This document shows, piece after piece, positions 1-12,700 of a stretch of 64,000 nucleotides of DNA. The notes beneath the pieces were generated by a model. That model was given only the letters and a program-made list of their open reading frames with translations, had not been told where the DNA came from and searched no databases. The DNA is taken from contig CAIIXF020000010.1 of NCBI GenBank assembly GCA_903813345.2, positions 1,417,169 to 1,481,168 on the forward strand. Direction: 5' to 3'. The DNA comes from Owenia fusiformis. Taxonomy: Eukaryota; Annelida; Polychaeta; Sabellida; Oweniidae. The translations under genes were made by a program, and so were the position numbers. Positions within the stretch are counted from its first letter, which is position 1; every line of letters begins with the position of its first letter.

Positions 1-232
1 AAAATGTGTTATCAATGATTTTCTTGTAATTTTGGATATAAATTGCGTTTTATTAACAATCCATAATCTTCCTTAAATATACCTTAAGTTCACTAATTCA
101 GCGTTTAAGAAAAAGATTTTATGTTTCAGGTCATGAATTCAAAACTAATGAGGTAAAACATGTAACTATGGTGTTATCTTGAACCATATTTTGTTTTCTC
201 ATTACCATGGTAACAACTAATTTGCTACATAC

Positions 233-742
233 CTTTTGAGCATTAAGCTTTCCCATTACCATGTCAACAAAGTCATCATCGCTGAGGGTAAGAGTACAAC
301 CAGCTTTAGCGCCCCCTTGTGGTGTCCCCTTATAGGCAGCACCATTGCCATTCTTTAGGTCTACCGCTGCAAGATGAAATAAGAGTCATATGTGAAATAT
401 TTCCAAAGCACAATTGGACTATAACCCGCTATAACAACAAGGTACACAATCAAACAAAATCATACATAAAACCACCTTAAAATTTACGATACATGCCTAC
501 AGTCTAGGCAATTCTGGAAAGGTTTGTCAGGAAATGTGCAAATAAGAAAAGTAAAAATTTCAGTGAAAAATGTGCAGTCATTCAAAAGTCAAATTCATTA
601 CAGACTTACTCCAAGTTTGGGTTTTGCCATCCTTTGTAATATTCCACTGGAAGATTGCTTTAACATTCTTGACCAAATTTGGGTTTGACTCGATACGTTT
701 AGCCATCTCTGCAAAGATTGGCTCACTTAACAAGCTATCTGC
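233..742 (-). CDS. HSD17B4: HSD17B4 exons 24-25: second, tandem SCP2 domain (3' exon missing)
   Basis: Exon 24 (610-742) encodes [20 protein letters not shown] and [14 protein letters not shown]. Exon 25 (233-366) encodes [20 protein letters not shown] and [20 protein letters not shown]. Boundaries and phases repeat those of exons 21 and 22, so a three-exon SCP2 block was duplicated. This second copy looks closer to the single vertebrate SCP2 domain. The expected AFMxGKLK exon and C-terminal targeting signal would lie before coordinate 1. Confidence 0.92.
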
Positions 743-3700
743 CTATAATATCAATTAGAAGCAATTTACTATTCAATATTTAAGTCTTGAATAATTCTTA
801 TACATTTTCATCTGTGGGTTCTGATTTCGCATCATATCAGTGAAGCTGATATGCACTTGATCATTTTAAAAACTAAAACTTGTACTCCCAATTGACCAAA
901 ATTATGTTTGGCAGTTTTTAAAATTTATTAGAACTGGTCATTTTCCAACCTAGTGTAATTGAGCTTAGACGGAAACGTTAAATAGACTATCCCATGGGGT
1001 AATTGGCATGCTTTTAAAGGGGAGTGCACATCTACATTTCATGCAATGTAAAAATCAACAAATAAACCCTTTTCTTATTTACCATAGCCTCTTTTCTTGT
1101 GGCCTCAAATATGGTGGATAGCTTTGCTGCCAGCATAATGTTGCCCTTGACCTTCAACTTGCCAGACATAAAGGCCTGAAACATCAATAAGCATAACATT
1201 AAAGTATGGGACACCTGTGTAAATGGAATACCCCTCGTACTCCTAAAAGGTGTTCCACTCTGGAGAGATTCCACATTCACAGGTTCATTTAACATTGTGG
1301 CAATGGGCCTTTTGTTCCATGTGTTCCACTTACAGAGGTGTTTCACTGGACAATTTCTATAGTATGTCTAATATATTTTAGTCGGTCTATTTATCAAGTA
1401 AATGCCATACTGAATAAATGGTCATGAACTTCAAGAATATTGAATGAATAAAAGTTGCTAAAAAAGACAGCATATTGTTGCCATATATAGCTATGGCATC
1501 TCAAAATAGAATGTCCTGCCGTCTCTTCCTCAATGATTTTTTCAAACAGTTATGATTTGATCTAATCAAATGAAAGCATGCACCTACCTTTTGGCCATTA
1601 AGTTTACCAGTCACAAGATCAACATAATCAGAGTCATCAACTGTAATTGTTACATCTGCTTTGCCCTTCTTAGGATCACCTTCATACAGTTCATTGTTCC
1701 CTTTCAGATCAAGCGCTGAAATATACAGATGAAAGTATTGATTACTGGTTGAAACACTCTTTTTCAGGCTCTACTTTGCTATTTCTAGCTAGCCCGTCTG
1801 CTGTTCTTTGTTATTCTGCTGATGTGTTCAAAAAGCTAGAACAATCTAATATGCATCACATTTTTTAATTTATTCAAGAATGAAAATTTAATTTTGAGTC
1901 ATTACATAAATAAGAATTTGATGTTAAGTTATTCAAAATGTTTTTTGATTTCTAGTAATTCAAGTAACTTACTCCATCTTCTCATTGGCTTCTTGTCCTT
2001 AGTGATGACAAATGTTAAGATGGAGTTCACTTGCTTAGCAACCTGGGGTTGCTCCTTCATCCTTGATCCCATTTCTTTAAATACAACATCACTTAGCAAC
2101 CCTTGTCCAGCCTGAATAGGAAAAAAGGTGTGTTATATACACTGGGCTCGTTTTGCATATTTTAAGCAGATTTTTGAAAGGTGGCGCAAAATCTATTTCA
2201 ATGAATCTTTTTAAAAAACTGACAGTCTCCTCATGTACATAGAATTCCATAGATCAAGTTTTACAATAATTATTAACTGACATATGTTGTTAATGTTACT
2301 TGAACTTACTGGAGCAGAGACAGGTCTAACATCAACACTATGGAGGTCAATATAAGCCCCTGATAGGCACACACTACCAGTCTCTGCAACCTAAATAAAA
2401 CAACATACATGTAGATATATACGATGGCATTCAATCAGATTCATACATCAATCAAACTATGTGGATAAGTTAAAATCACATAGGTAAGTTGTTTAAGTTT
2501 TAAATGTACTACTATTTAAAGTCATTTTATTCACATTAATTCTCTATTGTTAAAATATATTAGTGTAATTCTTGGCGTCTGTAGCAGCATAGTACTTGCA
2601 AAATCATCCCTCGTATTATATACAGTAGATAAAGTATGTACTATTCTACAATGTACAATATAAATATAGCAACTCTCAGCTGCATGGTCTGCCAAATCAT
2701 ACTCATCCAGTCTTATTTCAAGTTAGGGCTGATTTGAGAACACACCAAATGTCAATGCCTTCTATCATGGCCTACCTTTGTGTTAAAGTGTATCCTTGTC
2801 CCCTCTTGCCACATGTCAGTCTGTAGGGTCTGCCCTGGTAGGACAGGCTTGGCAAACCTCACCTATACAGGCATACATACATTGGGGTCAGCTTTAAGTA
2901 GCACTGGGAGGGGGTCTGGGGAAGGCATGAACCAGAATGTGGTTCAAACTCCAATTGCATGGAAAAGTTTAAGGTAGTTCCGCATTTTGACAAAAAAAGT
3001 TTAGGAAATGCCATTATCAGTTTGAAATTATCTGATAATCTTTAGGTAAATATATTTTTCCTGAAAAGGTAAATAACCACACAAAAATGTGAAAACTATT
3101 TTCTAATCTATTTCGTGAAATTTAAAAAAATTTCATCATGCAGAGCTACCTTAATAACCACAGCTAGGTCATGGGAATTCTTGCAAAGTAATAATTATAT
3201 TTCATGAGCATACATTAGAATACATGAGAAGTTCTGATGTAGATGTGCATATTATTTTTATATAGAAAGAACTCGTATCCCGGTGAATCTGTTCAAGAAA
3301 TATCATTATTGCTTTGCATCATACATGGTAGCATATAGTTAAGATAAACCAGCAAAATTCAACAATAATTCTCCATGAAGATCTTCAACTTGAATAATGT
3401 AAAATTGCTGGTTTATCTCAAAATTCAAAAACATATAAAAAGACTTACTGATTTTGATTTTGAGTGTTCCATTTTTGTGAGATTCGGTAGGATATATTTG
3501 AATGTATTATAATCCTTCTTAAAAGTTGAAAAACTGTGTACAGCCGTGTGTACTTTGTTATTAGACCAACATACCATTAAACTTTGTACAGTTCAACGCT
3601 ATTTATCATGTATTGCGAGATTACATGTGGAGATTTATGCTGTATTATTGGTCGCTTTATTTATATGAACTGCTCAATATCATAATTCAATAATTCCTTT

Positions 3701-6700
3701 CCAATTTTTCTGAGCTTAACAACATTATTTTTTGTGCTGGATAGTTCTTTTTGAAAAGAAAGATTCTTTGCAAATAATTTTTAAGAGTTACTATGATTTC
3801 TAATCTAGAATACCTTGCATAAAATGAAAAACATAAATCAAAATACAGTTTACATGTTTCAACTTTTTGCAAGGGCTTCACAGGAGTTTAAAAGAACCAT
3901 AATGCTTTAGAACCACAATGCTTACAGTATATTAGGTATGGTTTGACCTTTAGAAAACCCCAAGGCTATGATACAACTATTAAAGCAACTACTTTATAAA
4001 TGATAAAAATGATAAAAACGTTATTTTTAACAAGTGACATTAACACTCAAATAATAACCCAATATTTATGTCATATATTCTTAGTTGCCTCTCAACCTCT
4101 TTAGAAATTTCTTTTATTAAAAAGTGAAATATTTTCCAAACAAATAATGTGTTACAAAATATTCTCAAGAAATCTTTAAAGATTTACCTTGATGGCTTTA
4201 AATTTGGAGACATCGTTATTTGCAAATTTTTTCAGGACGTGTCTGGCAGCATAACCAAATGAGCAAAGACCATGCAAGATTGGCTCTTTGAAACCTGAAA
4301 TATAGTTTCATATCTTAGAAGTATTTGGAGAACAACAAAAATACAAAACATTAAGAATGATAAAATGCATTTCTTATTCTCATCAAAACTGATAATGTCC
4401 AAAATGTCACCTGATCTTGGCACTAGTATGCTCATGCATCTGTGAAGATTTCAAGTTGAACAAAAAAGACGTTTTTGAAAAAATTGATGATAAGATTTAT
4501 GCAGCACCCACATGCACCCAAACCCAGCAGCACAATACGATGACATTATACAGCAAAAAATGTGACAAGTTTGGTCAAAGTTGACATGCCTTATTTTGCA
4601 GCTTTGTGTGGATTGTATCTACTTGTGTACAATATGTACAATCATGGTTACAATAACTACAATAACTCACCACCCATTGCAGCAAAGCTAGGATCAATAT
4701 GTAGTGGGTTCCTGTCACCACTAAGTCTGTAGAGGGCTGCCTAGAAATACAAAAATAAACAAAATATATTGTGTTTTTCTGTGTATTTCATGGTAGAGGG
4801 GTTGGGTTATACCTGGTCAATGGTTGATAATACCTGGTCAATGGTTGAATATACCAGGTCAGTGGTTGATTATACCAGGTCAATGGTTGATAATAACTAG
4901 TCAATTGTTGAATATACAGTACCAGGTCAATGGTTGATTATACCAGGTCAATGGTTAATTATACCTGGTCAATGGTTGAATATACCTGGACAATGGTTGA
5001 TTATACCAGGCCAATGGTTGATTATACCTGGTCAATGGTTGATTATACCAAGTCAATGGTTGATTATACCTGGTCAATGGTTGATTATACCAGGTCAATA
5101 GTTGATTATACCTGGTCAATGGTTGAATATATCAGGTCAATGGTTGATTATACCTGGTCAATGGTTGATTATACCTGGTCAATGGTTGAATATACTAGGT
5201 CAATGGTTGATTATACCTGGTCAATGGAGAGATTATACCTGGTCAATGGTTGATTAAACATGGTCAAAGGTTACTATACCTGGTCAATGCTTGTTTTCTC
5301 TGACATGGTTGCATCTGGGGATCTCTTGGGGGGATTAACTGTAGGCTTGGCTTTACTTGAGCTTTTCTTGCCACCAAATCCTCCTGATCCAACGACAAAG
5401 GCCGCCATCTGATTGTAGGCGACTAACTCTCCCTTCTCATCATAGGTTTCAACTATGGTACGAAATAACAGTCAGAATATGAGATGTTTAATTAATACAG
5501 TAAGCTTTTGAGACAAAACTTGTGGACCGATTGGACAGGTGGATGTTTTTCATATATACTGCAATACAAACAATGCAGATGGAAGAATTGATTGCAATAG
5601 CTAGTAAAAACCTGCCATGCAACAATATAGGGAATGTTTGATGAGTAAGAATTGTGCAACTCCTACAGCATAAAGAACATGACAAACACAGATTCATAAC
5701 GCAAAAAGTGCATGATAGACTTAGAAGAAATTATTAAAACTATAATGTCCCTCTGCCCTGTTCTTCCCAATACCCACCACAGCAGACTCCAACCCCTCTT
5801 CAAATCTTTTCTAATGCTCATAATACGCTCATGGTGATTGCCACTTGAATATGAGACTTGGAGAGTTACTAGCATTCATCATAATGAATAATAAAAAATA
5901 TTTGCAATACTCACTGTCCTCAATGATCAACATGCCAGAGCCCTTGTCTAAGACGTCAGCAATACGAACATGTGATGTCAGAGTGCCCTCTGTTGGCAGA
6001 GGCTTATAGAGCTCCATGTACTGCTCACCATGGACAACCTGAAGTTTATAAAGATACAATGATTGGAATATTATTATTAAGCTTAATATACATTTTTCTA
6101 GCTCATTTACATTGTGCTATTATTTATGTTACTACAGTATATTAATTTTTACATTATAAATCTTTGATAAAAATGTAACAATATTCCTCATTTCATAAAC
6201 AGCGTAGCTACAGTTGAATTTATGTAAACAATTATCTTTTGTCTGTGGTTATCATTTATTCATATCAATTAATATTGAAGTATTAATATGTTAGGATATA
6301 ACAATCAAAAGCAAGCCTGAAATCCGGGGCCTGAAAGCTTTATTGCAGGTGCAAACGAATAGTAATTATACAAAGGTTTAACTGGATCTTATAATAAATT
6401 GTGTTTCTTATCAAAGCATAAATAAAATGACTTTAAAGGAGCATGTGTATAAATACTATCTAGTATATAGAAATAGAAATGAACTATTTATTAATTCTCC
6501 TCTAATATGACTGTCTTATCTTCTTGTTTCATGGGGATTTGTATATTTGTGCATAATAGGGAAGACGTGTTAAAGGAGCATGTGTATACACTATCTACTA
6601 TCTGGTATATAGAAATAGAAATGAAGTAATTGTCAATTCTCCTCATGTGACTGTTTTAGCTTCTTGTTTCATGGGGATGTTTATGTTTGTGCGTAATGGG

Positions 6701-9700
6701 GAAGATGTGTCTGATTTCTGTAAACATGATACATGTAAGATGCGTTATGAGGACATCATTCTATTGAACTGAACATTTTCTAATTGGAAGGAAAATGGAT
6801 TTAAATGAGGCTTAAAAACTAGATCAATGTCTCACAAAACACTGTCACATTAGATACATGGTAAGATACAATATGAGGACATAGTTTTGAATGGAACTAC
6901 ACAAATAACATCCTTACTTGTTACAATAACCCCAGTGTTGCCAATTAAGAGAACAAGCTTGGGAAATGGAAGCAAGAGAAATGTTAACTACGAGGCCTTT
7001 CTAATTAAAATGAAACACCTACCCTAGTTGGATCAATCACAATTCCTGATCCAGGGATACCTCCGCCAAAAACATCAAATGCGCACATGAGCGATGGTAT
7101 CACACCATATGTTGGTAAAACACTGAAATCTTCACTTCCTTCATATAAGAAGTTCAAATAATCTTCTTGTTGCGTGCTTACACCCACTGAAAATGGAAAA
7201 ATAAAAATATCACTGACCTTGAAAATTTCAGGACTCAGGATTCTGTAACCTAGGCCTGGGCTATGGTACGACATACCTTATAATAAGGGCAAAGGACAGC
7301 GCAAGAGGGAAAGAAACATTTAAAGCAGGAGACATCTATCTCCAGCATCCACATACCCTCGTGGGGTCCATTGGAACACCAGGTAGACCATTAGAGAGTG
7401 CGTCATAAACTGCCATCTGGGACGGGATCACCCCATATGTTGGTAAAACCGCAAAAGATTCGCTACCTTCATATAAACGATCCAGATAGTCTTCTTCCTT
7501 AGTTGAAACTCCCACTGAAAGCCATCAAAGCAATCTTTGTTATTTATAATGACGGTTTCGGTGAGAGTTCTTACTTATGTGAATGAAATGAAATGAGAAG
7601 CACAGGGCAGTTTCATGCACAGATTCAAGGAATAATCCCTCCATTCATAAGCATTGGCTTATCACTTATCACTTTGCTTATGCACAAAACTGAAGAGGGA
7701 CAAAAGGGGGAGTTAAAGAGACAGATATTAGGGCAAGGCTACCATTTCAATATTGATTCTAAAAATTGTTAATTTCACATAGAAGCGTTGAAATGGTAGT
7801 CTTTGTGTCATTATTTCTATGTTAAAGGAGTGTGATTGCTAATGGCACAAGATGAATGCACATGGACTGCATTAGACACTTTTGCCTCCACAAAACATTA
7901 GGGAGGTTAAGCTAGACAATTTGAAAAGAACTTGTGTGTGAAAGTGCAGACTTGTGGTCTTCTAGGGCTTTATTCTCCCTGTTTGTAATACTGGTATATA
8001 ACAGTCTTAAGATCTTTGGAAAATAGTTAAGGTCATAAAATTACACATACACATCCAAATTCTCTTGAACAAATGTGTATTTTAACCTCCCTATTACATA
8101 CAAATGAACATAAAGCCATATGGGAAATGTGTACCATAACTACTAGGGCCTAATACATGACTGCAAGAATACCTTCTCTGGGGTAACAGGTAAGCCAGTA
8201 GAGAAGTGAATCCTCATTTGTGCAATTGAAACTTGTGCCACAACTGCACTGTACGTGGGCAACACAGCGAAATCTTCATTCAGTTCAAATAGAAACTTCA
8301 TATGGTCATCTTGATTAGTACTAACTCCAACTGGAATCAATTTTTAAACCTCCATTTTGAACCTTTCGTATATATTAGGGATATACATGTAGCAATACTA
8401 TTATATAGCTGCAGCGTCTGTCACCTAGGCAACACAGCACTATAATACAACTACAATTGCAGCAAAACCTGTATTTCCAAAAACCTCTCTATATCTGAAC
8501 ACCTCTTAATCTGAACATTTTTTGCTTGGTCCCATTCTTAATCTGCAAGAGACTTCCATGTTAAAAAACTTGAAATGAGAACACTTGTGAAGCTGAACAC
8601 TTTTGCCAGCCTAAGTGGTGCTCAGATTACACAGATTTTACTGCACATATTTGTATAATGGGCCTGATGCATGGAGAACCATTAAATCACACACACATGT
8701 AGAAAATGAGGTCCCAATGTGACTATATTGGTCAGTAAAACATGTGTATGAGTGAAACAATTTATCAGTCAGTGGGTGTTAGAAGGCTGAAGTGTTCCAC
8801 TTACAGAGGTGTTCCACTTACACATGTGTTCCACTTACAGAGGTGTTCCACTTACAGAGGCATTCCACTTTAAAGAGGTGTTCCACTTACAGAGGTGTTC
8901 CACTTACAGAGGCGTTCCACTTTAAAGAGGTGTTCCACTTACAGAGGTGTTCCACTTACAGAGGTGTTCCACTTTACAGGTTTAACTGTACCTTTTTGAG
9001 GTGTACAGGTAAACCTTTTACACTACAAAGGTCATCCCCTCCCACCATGGGGAACAACAGAATCAGGCCAAGGTGGATTGGGAAGTGACTAGCGTATGTA
9101 GGGAATACAGTGAATTCTATGTCACCCTCATATAGGAATTTAAGGTAATCTTGGTGCTTTGTAGAGATCCCAACTAAAATGTTAAACTGTAACTATGGAA
9201 ACACATATAAATTAAGAGGTACGTTGTACATACTTGCTGCTCAAAAATATCCAAGACTACTGTACAACGAAGAATACAGAAAGCTTAAAACAGAAGTATT
9301 ATTTCTGCATTCTTCCTTGTACTTAAGAATATTATAGTACACAGTTTGTTCCAATATTGGAGTGAGATCCAAAGAAAATAATCAAACTTCTCTATAATAT
9401 TTCCTATCTCCTGCTCTATAGTCTATATGACCTAAGGCTAATATTTTCTTTGGGAACCTAGACAATAGCTAGATAGACTTAATCTTTAAGTACAATCATT
9501 AAGTACAATCACTATGCACAATCATTATGTACAACTCCACTGATCGTTTTAAAAATTAAATATCCAATGAAATGAAAACCGGCAAATTTTAAATCAATGA
9601 TTTTCTTTTTCTATCACTGCTAATTCTTTTTTTCTATATCATATTACTAAGTACTAAAATTAGTTTTAGATAAGTATTACAGTATTTTTTATGAAGATGA

Positions 9701-12700
9701 GGTCGGAAATGAGAATGGATTTTATGAAATGCAAAAAGTCTGAAACTAGAAGCAGGAGGAAAGTCCATGTACATGTATTAACATTCCTTCACTTATTAAG
9801 ACCTAATAAAATTGTGACCATTGGAGGCCATTTGGTGATTTGATACGCAATCAATGTTCTTACCTCCAAGATTGTACAGGATTGACTCTTTGTTCGTGTA
9901 TGTCCATTTGGCAGGAGGGAATTTAGCTTCTAGGGCTTTTTGCTGAAATGAAATAAATGACACAATTTAGCTGATGAGATATACATAAATTGCATATACA
10001 TTTAGGTTTTTTTAAATGACTCCCTTAATTTACTTAACATTTTGAAGATTATATATCAGATTCTGAAATGAAAAAAGAATCAAACTGCACTATATACAAG
10101 TATATACAGGGTGGGACGTTTTTATTGGCCCACCCTGTATATGATCTGACTCATGTCTGACTTTACCCAATGAAACACCTTACAGAAAGTACACACCACA
10201 TTGATTTCAGAGTCTGCAGCAATGGTATGTGGCATTATATTTGCGCTTGCATTGTTGGTCTCAACTCCTCCTTCTACTTCACTTATGGCAGCCATCAAGT
10301 GTGTCATGCCCTCTACAACATAATAAATATTAGTTATTTATACGGTAGGTTTAGTTGCGTTGTATTTTGACAAAATTCAGCAACAAAAGATCTACACAGG
10401 CACAATTTTTTTTAGAAGAAACTTTTTCATCAAATGGTGAAGGAAATAATTTTCCAATATTCTGCAATATTTCTGAAGAAATAAAGACATCAAAAGACAC
10501 TTTTTTCATCAACTTCTGGCTCAAGTTTATGCAGAGTTTACTTTACATCACTTATAAACATGGAAAGTACCTGTTATTGAAGTAGGATGGTTGGATTCTG
10601 TAAAATCAACAATCTTCTCCCAGTTTTCTCTCACTGAAATGACCAAATAATATATGATACATTCAGATAGTTCAGATTTAATTGTATTTTCTTAACATAT
10701 TAATGTGGAGATGTACATCAGAAAAAGGATCTAGGTATTTGCTAGATACTACATACCTAGGGAAGTATTTGTATGGAAGTCAATGGGAAAGTGAGTGAGC
10801 TATATCCACCGATATTGCCTGATGGATTACCCCGATATAGCCTGCTTACCTCATTTTGATATTAGATTTCTTCAATAATCATAACAACATGATGTCATGT
10901 TTCATTTCTATCAAATTCTACTCGCACGCAGATGTGTGATGTCATTGATACAAAGTAGCCATGGGAATAAAGGTATGTAATACATCAGTTATGTCACTAT
11001 GACGTGAAATATGCATTTGTTCTTGCCCAAATATAGAGGCTCCCAAGGTCGGCCAATATTGGGAGAACTCAGGCATATTTCATGTCAGAGTGACATAAAC
11101 TCTAAAGAACCAATTGAAAGCATGAAAATTAGTAATTTTAAAATAAAACCATTTCACATAAGACGTTGGTAAAGTGTATTACAATTTTCTTTTAAAGCCA
11201 TTTAAATTATTCGTAAACATAAACAATGAAACTACAAATATCACGCCCGGTGATCGTGAATATGGGACGGAGGGGGGGAGCAGGCAATTTCTGCTAGGAA
11301 ATTCAACAAATCTTGAAGATTTATTTTTTCAAGAAAAAGTTTACTATTGAATTGCTAAATGGATAGGCGCACGGTATGGTAGAATATGTTAGGTTTTCTG
11401 GGATTTTTTCTGAAACGATACGCATCTAAAGTATGAGATCTATTAAAAAAGGCGCAAGGCCATCAACAGGCACAAATCAACGTTTTTGCTATAAATCAAG
11501 CAACAATGGTCTGGACGACCTGTAATAAATACTTGTAAGTGATGTTATCATAACTAAGTTAATGTCATTGCTGAATTTATAAAATAAGTTTCCATATGTG
11601 AAATAAAAAATAATCGAAAATAATGAATTTGGGACGGAGGGGGGGAGGGGACGGAGGGGGGGAGCAATATGTATATAAGACATGATTAGAGATGTTTCGC
11701 GACTTTAAGTCCTTTTACTCCAAATGTCCCCATTTTTCAGTCTCCAGGGGTATATCATCCAGTTTCTTACTAAGTTAATGAGTTCATTTTTCAAATACAA
11801 GAATTCGTGTGAAGTTGTTTCACTTTATAGAATTATTACTCCCCCCCTCCGTCCCCTCTCCCCCCTCCGTCCCATTTTAATTATTTTCAATTATTTTTTA
11901 TTTTACGTATGGAAACTTATTTTATAAATTCAGCAATGACATTAATTTAGTTATGATGACATCACTTACAAGTATTTATTACAGGTCGTGTAGTCCATTG
12001 TTGCTTGATTTATAGCAAAAACGTTGATTTGTGCCTGTTGATGGCCTTGCGCCTTTTTTAATAGATCTCATACTTTAGATGCGTATCGTTTCAGAAAAAA
12101 TCCCAGAAAACCTAACATATTTTACCATACCGTGCGCCTATCCATTTAGCAATTCAATAATAAACTTTTTCTTGAAAAAATAAATCTTCAAGATTTGTTG
12201 AATTTCCTAGCAGAAATTGCCTGCTCCCCCCCTCCGTCCCATATTCACGATCACCGGGCGTGAATATGAACTTTGGTTGGTAATCACTTGTAAATGAGTC
12301 ATACTCTAAACATTTTGAGTTATCTTATCAGATAGCACATATTCAATTCAAGGCTCTTTTGAACCAATAATAATGAACAATTATTTACACACACATTTAC
12401 ATATGTCATGAATGTAATGTTCTAGATTTTGACATGACTATTTTGTCATATATAAAAGACTAGAATACTGAATGAAGGTCACTTGAACTGATTATAACCA
12501 AGCCTTTTGCTTCCACAATGTTCACAAAAAGCATCATTGATATTAAGGCTAAAATACGCAAAAATCCACACTTTGTGTTATATATCAATGCAAATCTTAC
12601 CTGCTTCAGGTGTGAATGCCTGGTTCTTTTTGCGCACCACAACACCCTTGGACTTCTCATATCGCACTGGAAGAGATAAATACACATCATATAAGAGTAA

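Noticed and set aside
4930-5253. 107-aa ORF of repeated MVDYTWS-like heptads
   Set aside because: It is the translation of the 21-bp minisatellite in an HSD17B4 intron; the unit length divisible by three keeps the frame open.
8792-9088. 98-aa plus-strand ORF rich in FHLQRCSTY
   Set aside because: It is the 17-18 bp minisatellite plus the antisense of HSD17B4 exon 14a.
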